Assembly: GCA_003667865.1 (NCBI GenBank)
Contig: CP033051.1
Span: 2,692,501-2,756,500 of the forward strand
Origin: Rossellomorea marisflavi
GTDB taxonomy: Bacteria > Bacillota > Bacilli > Bacillales > Bacillaceae_B
Direction of reading: 5' to 3'
DNA length: 64,000 bases
The position numbers and the translations under genes were made by a program. The notes beneath the pieces were generated by a model. It made no database searches. It was not told the origin of the DNA and was given only the letters and a program-made list of their open reading frames with translations. Below are positions 36,845 through 44,824 of the stretch, piece by piece (position 1 is the stretch's first letter; every line of letters starts with the position of its first letter).

Positions 36845-36864
36845 GGTGCCATTCTGGTGCCAAT
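36845..36864 (+). repeat. Paired GGTGCC motif, left arm-site candidate
   Basis: GGTGCC at 36845 and GGTGCCAAT at 36856, starts 11 bp apart. The same pair with the same spacing is at 49437. One helical turn spacing and position near both attachment cores suggest integrase arm binding. Confidence 0.55.
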
Positions 36865-36865
36865 G

Positions 36866-37987
36866 CTACTCTTTTGATAATAGTTCATCAATACGATTAG
36901 CAGCCTCCTCTTGCATACTAGGCAGGACATGGGAGTAAGTATCTAAAGTAACCTTAATATTGCTATGACCTAATCTTTCTGAAATCACTTTAGCGTTAAC
37001 TCCCCCAGCTATAAGCATAGTTGCATGCGAATGCCTTAGATCGTGTACGCGTATTCTTGGTAATCCAGATTCTTTAATTAACCTTAAGAAAGTTCTACTA
37101 AAGTTATTAGGGTTAATTGGTGTTCCTTTAGAAGTACAGTTAACAAGATCTTCATCTACATATTCTATTCCTAGAGATAGCTTTTCGTTTTCTACTATAG
37201 GTTTATGTTGTAATAATACTTCAATACACTCTCTCGTTAATTTAATACTTCTTATACTTGCCTCAGTTTTCGCTCCAGGTATTAAGCGTTTTCCATCCTT
37301 GGACAATGTTTGCCGTACATATACTATTCCATTTTGAAAATCTATATCTTTCCACCGAACGCCTAAAAATTCGCCTTTGCGCATACCAGTTGTTATTGCA
37401 AGATAGAATGCAGGGTATAGTCTCTCACCTTTAATATGCTCTAAAAATAATTGAAGCTGAGAAGTATCCCATACCTTTAAATCATTTTTTATTATCTTGG
37501 GCAATTGAATTTTTGTAATGTGGTTTACTGGTAACAGATCCATGTTAACTGCATGATCCAGTGCTCCTTTTAAGATATTGTATATCTTTTTAATAGTTGC
37601 ACTAGATAAACCCTCTTCTTTTAACTCATTAACATAGTTTTGAAGAACAGAGGCTGTTAATTTTGATAACTGATAGTGACCTATATAAGGCACTATTCTA
37701 TTCTTTATATAACCTTTATAGGTTTCAGCCGTTTGAAAACCAACGCTATTCTTTTTGACCATATACCAGTTACTGAGATGTACACTAAGGTGCTCATTTG
37801 ATGGTTCAGAATAAGTTCCTTTATATACTTCTGCCTCAATTAGAGCGAGAGCCTTCTCAGCTTCCCTTTTGGTTTTAAATCCACGTTGTTTTTTCCTCTT
37901 GCGCTTACCTGTGATAGGGTCTTTACCAACATCTGTAGAGAAATACCAGCTAGAACCTTCTTTTTTTACATATCCCAAAGATGACAA
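36866..37987 (-). CDS. Tyrosine recombinase (island integrase)
   Basis: A 373-residue integrase. N-terminal arm-binding domain (about 1-55, SSWYFSTDVGKDPITGKRKR), core-binding SAM-like domain (about 60-150), catalytic domain with Arg203 (TTGMRKGEF), a Lys near 240, His315 and Arg318 (HDLRHSHAT), His341 (LGHSNIK) and the nucleophile Tyr351 (LDTYSHV). All catalytic residues are present, so it is probably active. It faces the tRNA, the usual setup for integration into tRNA 3' ends. Confidence 0.95.
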   Translation of the reverse strand: MSSLGYVKKEGSSWYFSTDVGKDPITGKRKRKKQRGFKTKREAEKALALIEAEVYKGTYSEPSNEHLSVHLSNWYMVKKNSVGFQTAETYKGYIKNRIVPYIGHYQLSKLTASVLQNYVNELKEEGLSSATIKKIYNILKGALDHAVNMDLLPVNHITKIQLPKIIKNDLKVWDTSQLQLFLEHIKGERLYPAFYLAITTGMRKGEFLGVRWKDIDFQNGIVYVRQTLSKDGKRLIPGAKTEASIRSIKLTRECIEVLLQHKPIVENEKLSLGIEYVDEDLVNCTSKGTPINPNNFSRTFLRLIKESGLPRIRVHDLRHSHATMLIAGGVNAKVISERLGHSNIKVTLDTYSHVLPSMQEEAANRIDELLSKE

Positions 37988-38408
37988 CCTCCTAACAAGA
38001 TTTGTCCTCTAAGTTGGATATGACAAGCTCTGATATATATTATACTATTTATCATTTTAATAGTAACCATATGTTTAGTTTCCTTCCTTTGAATAAGTGT
38101 GTACACTTATATATACGAAGAACCTAAATAAAACTTAAGGTTGAAAGATGTAAATTGAATAGTAACAGTATAAACTAGTCGCAATAAGGTAGCTGTATCT
38201 ACCAATAATCTAGAATTATTCACGGTCACCCTTCTAGGGTGACGTAAGCATGTATATAATATATATTTATTGTACATAATGATATATAATAGGGGATTTT
38301 AAATAGACCTAATAAGTCTATTTTATATACCAATCCTGAAATTTAAGATTTAAAAAGTACCATATGGTCTATAAAATAACCCACATGGTACAGATGAGAT
38401 TAAAGACT
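37988..38408. other. 420-base noncoding region upstream of the integrase
   Basis: AT-rich, with a perfect 8-bp inverted repeat ATAAGTGT/ACACTTAT (38093-38110), a hairpin GTCACCCT/AGGGTGAC (38225-38243) and, at its right end, the terminator of the HTH gene. It may hold the integrase promoter and regulator sites, or an origin; no gene supported. Confidence 0.5.
38352..38391 (-). terminator. Terminator of the island HTH gene
   Basis: GTACCATATGG pairs imperfectly with CCACATGGTAC; on the minus strand it is followed by T5. Confidence 0.7.
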
Positions 38409-39068
38409 TTATTCAAAATACGTCAAGAAAATCTCTCCAAGTATGTTATGAACCTCACTTTTGATCTCTTTTATTATCTCCTTGATATCATTACAATCAT
38501 CGTCATCTTGTTTAACTAATAATGAATTAACCTTTTCTATATATCCTCTATAAAACTCTGGATTTTTAGAAAATTCATTAACACTTCGCATCCAATTCTT
38601 TCTAAATAAACCTATATCGCTTCTACTGTCCTCGTTTTTTATTAAAGACTTATTGTAGTAGAAGTCAGCTTGACTTTGAATCTCATAAAGGATTTCACTA
38701 AGAATTATCCATGGATTCTTATCAAAAGTTATGAGATGATATTTATTCCTCATATCAAAGTCTTGAATTTTAATGATGAAACCTTTTTCTGCTAAATCCC
38801 TTACAACCTTTTTAACTGTGCTAAGTGCTAATCCTGTATGATTACTAATTTGGATTTCAGTAACCTTACACCACCCATTTATATAGAAAGAAGATGTTGA
38901 TGCCCAAGAAATTAGTTCGTATAGAACCTCTTTCTCAGATGACGATAAAAACTTACACCTCCTAAGCATATCGGGGATAATTACAAACTTTCCTTCATGT
39001 TGAAAATTATAATCTAACCCAAACCTAGTGAAGGGTCTGTTAATCATTCTATCCAAAAAATCCTTCAT
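38409..39068 (-). CDS. Winged-helix replication/regulatory protein of the island
   Basis: A 219-residue protein. Residues about 40-105 form a helix-turn-helix of the kind seen in plasmid and phage replication initiators (LSSSEKEVLYELISWAS, then VTEIQISNHTGLALSTVKKVVRDLAEKGFIIKI). The C-terminal half is helical and acidic. It could be a replication-associated protein or excision regulator. AAGGAGGA precedes the ATG. Function is inferred only from the fold. Confidence 0.65.
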   Translation of the reverse strand: MKDFLDRMINRPFTRFGLDYNFQHEGKFVIIPDMLRRCKFLSSSEKEVLYELISWASTSSFYINGWCKVTEIQISNHTGLALSTVKKVVRDLAEKGFIIKIQDFDMRNKYHLITFDKNPWIILSEILYEIQSQADFYYNKSLIKNEDSRSDIGLFRKNWMRSVNEFSKNPEFYRGYIEKVNSLLVKQDDDDCNDIKEIIKEIKSEVHNILGEIFLTYFE

Positions 39069-39344
39069 GTTTTTTCCTCCTTTTTTATCCTCAATAACTC
39101 TATACGATCTATTGGATGAAAAATTAAGAGAATATAAAAAAGTGGGAGGGTTCGTTCTAATAATTTCTAAATATTAGTGATGCTTGTTGCGGTTTCCTAG
39201 GCGCACCTTCATAAACCATATTATTCTTGAATATGTAGAGATGAGTATAGGTATCATAGGTTTAATTAGACTGAATAGTTATTATTTCTTAGTGAAACAA
39301 ATTTCTTAATAATTCTCAGGGGTTTTAAAGTGGGGTGTAATTGT

Positions 39345-39524
39345 ATGAGAATTGAAAGTTTCCTTTCAACTAAGGCAGATTTATATAGAGTTTTAGCATC
39401 CTTAGCTGAACTTACAATGTCTGTTACTAAAGATCAACATATAATTAAGGATGAATTAATGTCTAGATTACTAAAAGTTATGAATGAGATAGAGATAATT
39501 GCTACTGATAAGTATGTAGAGTAG
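39345..39524 (+). CDS. Hypothetical small island protein, 59 residues
   Basis: Starts MRIESFLSTKADLYRVLASL and is predicted all-helical, without membrane segment. GGGGTG lies seven bases before the ATG at 39345; a GTG at 39330 is an alternative. Not recognised. Confidence 0.5.
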   Translation: MRIESFLSTKADLYRVLASLAELTMSVTKDQHIIKDELMSRLLKVMNEIEIIATDKYVE

Positions 39525-39945
39525 GAGGTAGAAATAACTCATAATAACTCTTATGAGTGGTTTAGTAAAACCTCCATTGTGTTATAAAATGCGCTAGAGG
39601 AGGGGTTAAAGTCCTTAATTAATAATTACCCCCCAGTACCTATAAAAAAGCTAAGTTGCTATTAATATCGTAGTATCCTCATCTTACCCCTGTAAAAGAA
39701 ATTACAAATAGTGTTGCGGTTTACTAAAATCTACAACCTTCCTGATTTATATTTAAAAGAAGGTACATTTTACAGTTACTCATAACCAAGAATAAAAGTT
39801 AAAACTTTGAATAGTAAAAGAACATATTAAATTAATATTAGATATCAGATTCTTAGTATAAGATTGTTCTTTGTTACGCTATATTGTTTATTATTCCAAA
39901 TGAGAAGTGTTTAAGTTATAATTTAATAAAAGAGGAGGTGAAGGT
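39525..39945. other. 420-base AT-rich gap before the Panacea gene
   Basis: No gene or strong structure. A TATAAT at 39917-39922 is the likely -10 box of the Panacea gene transcript; its -35 is weak. Confidence 0.5.
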
Positions 39946-40416
39946 ATGTACAAAGCTGATGAAATAGCAAAATATTTTATAGCTATGAGTGAACCAAATA
40001 CATCTAAAAGTGTTGATCCTTTAAAATTACAAAAACTTTTATACTACTCACAAGGCTTTCATTTGCTTGTTACAGACCAACCTCTATTTAGGGATAGAAT
40101 TGAGGCTTGGGTACATGGTCCAGTTGTCCCTAAGGTTTATAGGAAATATAAACATTTTGAAGGTTCTGAAATAACTCCTTTGAATCTTGAAACAAAATTA
40201 GAGTTACTTGATAGAAAAACTAAAAAGGTTTTAAATTTCGTATGGGAAAATTTCTCTCAGTATTCAGGCAAAGAATTAGAGAATATGACGCATAAAGAAA
40301 TGCCTTGGAAATCGGCTAGAGAAGGGTTATTGCCGTTTGAACCATCAACTAATGAAGTTCGAATTGATAATATAAAAAGTTATTTTATAGAAAGATATAA
40401 AAAAAAGTCTGATTAA
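39946..40416 (+). CDS. Panacea-domain (DUF4065/SocA-like) antitoxin
   Basis: A 156-residue protein with the Panacea signature: VDPLKLQKLLYYSQGFHLLV, then EAWVHGPVVPKVYRKYK, and late THKEMPWKSAREG. Panacea domains neutralise many unrelated toxins in two-gene operons, and some act as proteolytic adaptors (SocA). GAGGAGGTG precedes the ATG. The next gene starts 32 bases downstream in the same direction, so that large membrane protein is the expected partner. Confidence 0.88.
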   Translation: MYKADEIAKYFIAMSEPNTSKSVDPLKLQKLLYYSQGFHLLVTDQPLFRDRIEAWVHGPVVPKVYRKYKHFEGSEITPLNLETKLELLDRKTKKVLNFVWENFSQYSGKELENMTHKEMPWKSAREGLLPFEPSTNEVRIDNIKSYFIERYKKKSD

Positions 40417-40433
40417 CCATATCAGACTTTTAT
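40403..40433 (+). terminator. Stem-loop across the Panacea stop codon
   Basis: AAAAGTCTGAT pairs perfectly with ATCAGACTTTT around a 7-nt loop that includes the TAA stop. It looks like a partial terminator between antitoxin and partner, followed at once by AGGTGG for the next gene. Confidence 0.7.
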
Positions 40434-40448
40434 TATAGGTGGTAAAAA

Positions 40449-42500
40449 ATGCTTAGTATCCTGTCAATAATTTGTGGTTTAATTCTTGGGTGCACTTTTG
40501 TTTACAAGGAAATTTTGGACCTAATAGAGGGGATTTTCGGTAGATACGAACGTTTTTACAGTAGTTTAATTAAAATTATTGGTTCTTTAGTAAAGTTTTC
40601 AATAATGAGCTTCTATTACTTTAAACAATTATTCTTATCAGTATTTTTAATTGAGAACAAAGTAATAGTAATGTTTAGAGCGTTATTCGGCCTCATACTA
40701 TTTATAGCATTTTACAATTTCCTAGTGAAAAACCTAATGATAGATATAAGTCAAATCTCAACTTTATACTCAATATTAGGGTTTGTTAACCCAGATGATA
40801 GTGTTACAGTAAGTCTCACATCTTTTATCTCACGTTTTATTTCTGTCTTATTACCATTAAGTATTACTTTTTATATTTTTACATATAGGGAAAGAAAATT
40901 AAATGCTTCATCGGCTGTTAGGCAAAAGGACGTTAACCAGAAGCTAATAATATTTATTATATCTTCTCTAGTAACAATATCTTTTACAACAAAGCTTAAT
41001 TCAAACGTAATGTTATTAATGGAACAGTCAAGTAAGCCTACTAATCTTGACATTACTATTATTTACTTAAACCAATTAATTATAAGCTTTTTGTTTTTCT
41101 TTTTGTCACTTCTACTGGGGACTAATCTTATTAGAAATTTGTGGTTAAGATTGGATTCATCTAAGTCATTAAAGCTAAATATTAAACAAATTAGAAAGAT
41201 GGCCTTTGAATTAAGTTTCTCATCGAGATTTAAATATTTACGTAATTATCGAGATACAAAATTTGAAGATATAAACTTAACAACTGAAAGTGTCTTCCAA
41301 ATTTTAGAGCAAAGTATTGATAATAGCATGTTAGAGTTTTACAGTAAAAGTGTAAGTGAAGTAGAAAAATTGTTACATTATGTCCATCAGGAAATTCTGA
41401 TTTACAAACTTGCAAATGAGGAGCGGTACTCATACCTATTAAGATGCTATAAAGTACAATACCTTACTTTTTATAAAACCATGTTAAGGTGTCAAATAAA
41501 TTTAATAATAAAATTAAGTAAAAAACATTTAATAGATCATCAGAAGAATGCTCTTAAAAACTTTTTTTTCTTATCTCCTAAAGGTTTTGCGTTTAGTTCA
41601 GGGGGTGGGAAAGACGAGTTTGATAAATTATATCAGGATATGGTTAATGAATTTCTTATAAGTTCATACGAACTTCTTTTGGCATTGGATGAAGCTGATA
41701 AAGATCTTAATAATTCATTAGATCATTTAATTTTAATTGCAAATACTGATGAATATATAAACAATACTGACATATTTGTTATCTTAAAAGCTCTTTTAAT
41801 TAATGCTATTGAAAAAAATGATATTGATCTTCTAAATCTAATACAAACTACATCTATAAAAATTATTAATAGTAAGAACAAACAAAAACAAAAGGATAAT
41901 ATAGTAAATGAAGATAATTTGTTGGAGGAAGTTGATATTTCAAAACTTCATGAATCATTACAAAACAATAGATTTAAAGAACCAAGTAACGTCGAAGAAC
42001 TCAAAAGGTATACCGCTATTTCAATGTTATTAGCGATCTTAAAGACAATTGAAATAGGTAAGTATAACCTAACAGGACATCTAATAAAGTTACTCGTATC
42101 ACATTTTGAAGATACTATAATATCATACGCTTATGATTTTATTAGTGAGGATTTCAGTTATTTTAGTTCTGGATTGTTAGGTGATAAAATAGATGCTAAT
42201 TTTAAGTTTAATGAAGTAACAATGAAGTATTGTTTTGAGAAGTTATCAATTCTACTATTCCTTCAACAAGAATATGCTACTAAGAACAACCTATTCTTCT
42301 ATGATAGAGTTAAAACTGATGCATATTCTAACGTGAATATTAGCAAAGCCCTCAGTAAATGTAATAGTATTGATTATTTATTTATGAAGATTGAGAACAT
42401 TGGATTAAAGTATGGAATGATTTTCTTTAAAGATGATAATTTTTATCCTACTACTAAGCAAAAATTGAAGTTCCTTATAAGAAACTCAGTTGGTTTATAG
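40449..42500 (+). CDS. Large membrane protein, putative Panacea-paired toxin/effector
   Basis: A 683-residue protein I do not recognise. Hydrophobic segments are seen near residues 1-20, 75-95, 122-145, 165-182 and 207-228; the remaining 450 residues are predicted cytosolic and mainly helical, rich in Leu, Lys and Asn. No nuclease, kinase or ATPase motif was found. AGGTGG precedes the ATG. Pairing with a Panacea antitoxin suggests a membrane-acting toxin or abortive-infection effector, larger than the small membrane toxins reported for this antitoxin class. Function is inference. Confidence 0.6.
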   Translation: MLSILSIICGLILGCTFVYKEILDLIEGIFGRYERFYSSLIKIIGSLVKFSIMSFYYFKQLFLSVFLIENKVIVMFRALFGLILFIAFYNFLVKNLMIDISQISTLYSILGFVNPDDSVTVSLTSFISRFISVLLPLSITFYIFTYRERKLNASSAVRQKDVNQKLIIFIISSLVTISFTTKLNSNVMLLMEQSSKPTNLDITIIYLNQLIISFLFFFLSLLLGTNLIRNLWLRLDSSKSLKLNIKQIRKMAFELSFSSRFKYLRNYRDTKFEDINLTTESVFQILEQSIDNSMLEFYSKSVSEVEKLLHYVHQEILIYKLANEERYSYLLRCYKVQYLTFYKTMLRCQINLIIKLSKKHLIDHQKNALKNFFFLSPKGFAFSSGGGKDEFDKLYQDMVNEFLISSYELLLALDEADKDLNNSLDHLILIANTDEYINNTDIFVILKALLINAIEKNDIDLLNLIQTTSIKIINSKNKQKQKDNIVNEDNLLEEVDISKLHESLQNNRFKEPSNVEELKRYTAISMLLAILKTIEIGKYNLTGHLIKLLVSHFEDTIISYAYDFISEDFSYFSSGLLGDKIDANFKFNEVTMKYCFEKLSILLFLQQEYATKNNLFFYDRVKTDAYSNVNISKALSKCNSIDYLFMKIENIGLKYGMIFFKDDNFYPTTKQKLKFLIRNSVGL

Positions 42501-42593
42501 AATTTTTATTGGATAAAGGGCGTAACAAATTATCAATTTAATTAAGCCGATAATACTTTGACTTAAATTATTTATTATTTGAAAGAAATAGAT

Positions 42594-42675
42594 TATAATT
42601 AAGGTGAAGTCGGTCAACCAATTGGTTGAGCTTAAATAAAAACTTGCTTACAATGTGTAAGCAAGTTTTTTCTTC
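42594..42675 (+). ncRNA. Possible small RNA (about 70 nt)
   Basis: TATAAT at 42594-42599, a perfect 16-bp palindrome TCAACCAATTGGTTGA (42614-42629) and a terminator hairpin (42638-42672) lie in a row with no coding frame. No good -35 box is present. The palindrome could equally be a protein operator. Confidence 0.3.
42638..42672. terminator. Terminator between the membrane-protein gene and the methylase
   Basis: AAACTTGCTTAC/GTAAGCAAGTTT, 12-bp perfect stem with a short loop, T-run on both strands in part; the genes are convergent. Confidence 0.88.
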
Positions 42676-42682
42676 TTTATTG

Positions 42683-43564
42683 TTACCAAGTTAAAAGTAA
42701 CTTGTCGTATACCTCTTCTTCATCCATAGTTTTTCCTACTCTTTGAAGACGGTTAATCATTGATATGCCGCAGTTTACAAGAGCCTCTCTCTCGAATAGA
42801 CCTTCTGGTGGAATAACTCCTATGTCTTCTTTTCCTGATTTTCTTTTACCATTAATGGATAACATAACTTTGGCTCCACGCTTTTTACATTCCTCAATTT
42901 CTTTAAAGAGTTCCTCAATCTTAAAACCTTGGGCGCCATAAATAATAGTTTGTGAGTGGGTATAGGGAGGATCACAATATACAAGATCTCCTTCACCAGC
43001 CATTCTCATAGCTTGTTTATAGTCAGTATTAAGGAAAATAGTATCTTGTAAAATTTGATGCCAATATAATGCCCTATTTCGAAATTCTTCAGGGGAGATT
43101 GGTTTATGTGGCCCAACTGGAGTGCTCATATATCCATCTGATTTTCTGAACCTTATGATACCACTATAGCATGTTCGAGTTAGTAGTAAAAAATCTAATG
43201 GATTTCTAGTGGTATTAAACCTCTCCCGTATCTCTAAATAGCTATTAGCTTTATCATCGTTATAGTTTGTTATGTGTCTGTCGTAGTAATCAGTTATTGT
43301 ATCTAGATCTTTTTTAACAAACTCAAAAATTTGAATTAATTCGTTTAAGGCATCTGATGCAATTGCCTGGTTATATGTAGTAGATGGTGTAAGCGTATTA
43401 AATTTTATATTGGACAGTTCTCCGAGAACAGCACCACTACCAAGAAATGGCTCGAAATATGTATCTATCTTTTCGGGCATATACTCAACAATTTCTTGTG
43501 CAAACCTCTGTTTGTTTCCAATCCACTTTAATAGTTGGGGTAGTTTTGTAGCAATTGATGACAT
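42683..43564 (-). CDS. D12-class adenine-N6 DNA methyltransferase
   Basis: A 293-residue methylase of the Dam/DpnII-A class. The S-adenosylmethionine site is FEPFLGSG (about 37-44), the catalytic motif DPPY is at 198-201, and WIGNKQRF near the start is typical. It should protect the host from the adjacent endonuclease. The recognition sequence cannot be read from sequence. ATG 43564 is used; a GTG three codons upstream lies too near its AGAAGGA site. Confidence 0.92.
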   Translation of the reverse strand: MSSIATKLPQLLKWIGNKQRFAQEIVEYMPEKIDTYFEPFLGSGAVLGELSNIKFNTLTPSTTYNQAIASDALNELIQIFEFVKKDLDTITDYYDRHITNYNDDKANSYLEIRERFNTTRNPLDFLLLTRTCYSGIIRFRKSDGYMSTPVGPHKPISPEEFRNRALYWHQILQDTIFLNTDYKQAMRMAGEGDLVYCDPPYTHSQTIIYGAQGFKIEELFKEIEECKKRGAKVMLSINGKRKSGKEDIGVIPPEGLFEREALVNCGISMINRLQRVGKTMDEEEVYDKLLLTW

Positions 43565-43600
43565 ATAAATCACAATCCTTCTTATTCATTTCCTGTCTAA

Positions 43601-43629
43601 ATTATATACTTTATGTCCAATTATGTCAC
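43601..43629 (-). promoter_or_regulatory. Predicted promoter of the methylase
   Basis: On the minus strand GTGACA (43629-43624) and TATAAT (43606-43601) are spaced by 17 bases. The -35 overlaps the left edge of the C-box, so controller protein binding should repress it. Confidence 0.7.
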
Positions 43630-43653
43630 TTATAGTCTGTCGATATATAGTCT
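43626..43653 (+). promoter_or_regulatory. C-box, operator for the restriction controller protein
   Basis: ACTTATAGTCTGT followed by GATATATAGTCT is the double-palindrome pattern known for C proteins (GACTTATAGTCCGTG...ATAGTC). It lies 23 bases before the controller gene and between the divergent promoters. Confidence 0.85.
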
Positions 43654-43662
43654 GCAGAAATG

Positions 43663-43668
43663 TAAAAT
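43663..43668 (+). promoter_or_regulatory. -10 box for leaderless controller/endonuclease transcript
   Basis: TAAAAT with upstream TGT places the transcription start at or next to the ATG at 43676. No ribosome binding site is present. The -35 region is poor and covered by the C-box, as expected for an activator-dependent promoter. Confidence 0.6.
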
Positions 43669-43675
43669 ATTAACC

Positions 43676-43915
43676 ATGAATGAAAATACAATCAAACAAA
43701 AATTCGGAAAAACTATTAGATACCATAGACGTTTGGTCGGCATATCACAAGAAGAACTTGCGGCAAGAACAGAACTACATAGAACTTATATTAGTGAGGT
43801 CGAGCGAGGGGAAAGGAATATCTCACTTATTAATATTATTAAAATTTCAAAAGGTTTGGGGGTAAACGCGTCAACATTATTTGAAGAAATTGAAGAAGGA
43901 GAACATAAGGAGTGA
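43676..43915 (+). CDS. Controller (C) protein of the restriction system, XRE family
   Basis: A 79-residue helix-turn-helix protein: FGKTIRYHRRLVGISQEELAARTELHRTYISEVERGERNIS is a standard XRE fold, and the size is that of C proteins. It binds the C-box just upstream to control its own gene, the endonuclease and probably the methylase. The start lacks a ribosome binding site, consistent with leaderless translation. The endonuclease gene begins 4 bases after its stop. Confidence 0.9.
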   Translation: MNENTIKQKFGKTIRYHRRLVGISQEELAARTELHRTYISEVERGERNISLINIIKISKGLGVNASTLFEEIEEGEHKE

Positions 43916-43919
43916 TGTT

Positions 43920-44777
43920 ATGAAAGCTAATAATGATTTTCTTTATAGATCAGTACAATTTTGGGGTTATGTAAGAATTATATCACAACAAGTTGGCTAC
44001 TCACAACGTGGAACAAACGAAGTTAAAAAACCAACAGAAAAAGAAATATTATTAAAGCTAGAGAAATTAGATGTTAAGATTGACAGTGATATGTTACTTG
44101 ATGTCATGGGATATATTCATTACAGAGCAGACATTCTTAATAATTTTGTTAAGAGGCAACTAATGGATATAAGAGAAGCAGAAACATTGTTTCAGCAATT
44201 ACATAAAATTTATATTCAAAACAGCTATACATGTAAACTTCCATTAATTAAGCAAAGTAAGGATAAGAAGATTCATGCATATCTAACTGGAATTGTAAAT
44301 ATTCTCACAGAAAGCTTTTTAAGAGAGTATGCTATGAAAAATGGTCTAAATTATGGTGTTGATGTATTTTTTGATGATGATCCTTTATCACTTACATATA
44401 TTACAGACAATAACAATTATGTGCAGGGAACATTGTCTAGGAGGTTCGATGGAGCATATCCTAAAATTAATAACCCAAAAGCCATTTGGGAAATCAAAGA
44501 GTACTACAATACTACCTCCTTTGGAAGCAGAATTGCTGATGGTGTATATGAAACATTATTGGATGGGTATGAAATTAACGAAATATCAAACTTTATTAGT
44601 AATGATATTAAACATTTTTACATTATTGACGCTTACACAACATGGTGGGTTGGTGGAAAATCATATTTGTGCAGAATAATTGACATGCTACATATAGGAC
44701 TTGTAGACGAAGTAATCTTTGGTAAAGAGGTATTTAGTAGGTGGCATGATGTATTAGAAGAACTAACAAAAGAGTAA
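43920..44777 (+). CDS. Type II restriction endonuclease, PD-(D/E)XK type
   Basis: A 285-residue protein. The likely catalytic set is Asp177 (RRFDGAYP) with Glu191 and Lys193 (AIWEIKEYY), the D-x13-E-x-K pattern of PD-(D/E)XK nucleases. AAGGAG precedes the ATG. Its position after a controller gene and beside a methylase identifies it as the cognate restriction enzyme; I do not recognise its subfamily or cut site. Confidence 0.82.
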   Translation: MKANNDFLYRSVQFWGYVRIISQQVGYSQRGTNEVKKPTEKEILLKLEKLDVKIDSDMLLDVMGYIHYRADILNNFVKRQLMDIREAETLFQQLHKIYIQNSYTCKLPLIKQSKDKKIHAYLTGIVNILTESFLREYAMKNGLNYGVDVFFDDDPLSLTYITDNNNYVQGTLSRRFDGAYPKINNPKAIWEIKEYYNTTSFGSRIADGVYETLLDGYEINEISNFISNDIKHFYIIDAYTTWWVGGKSYLCRIIDMLHIGLVDEVIFGKEVFSRWHDVLEELTKE

Positions 44778-44824
44778 ATCTATGAACAAATAGTAAGAAT
44801 AATAAAAATACAAGGGAAAATTAA

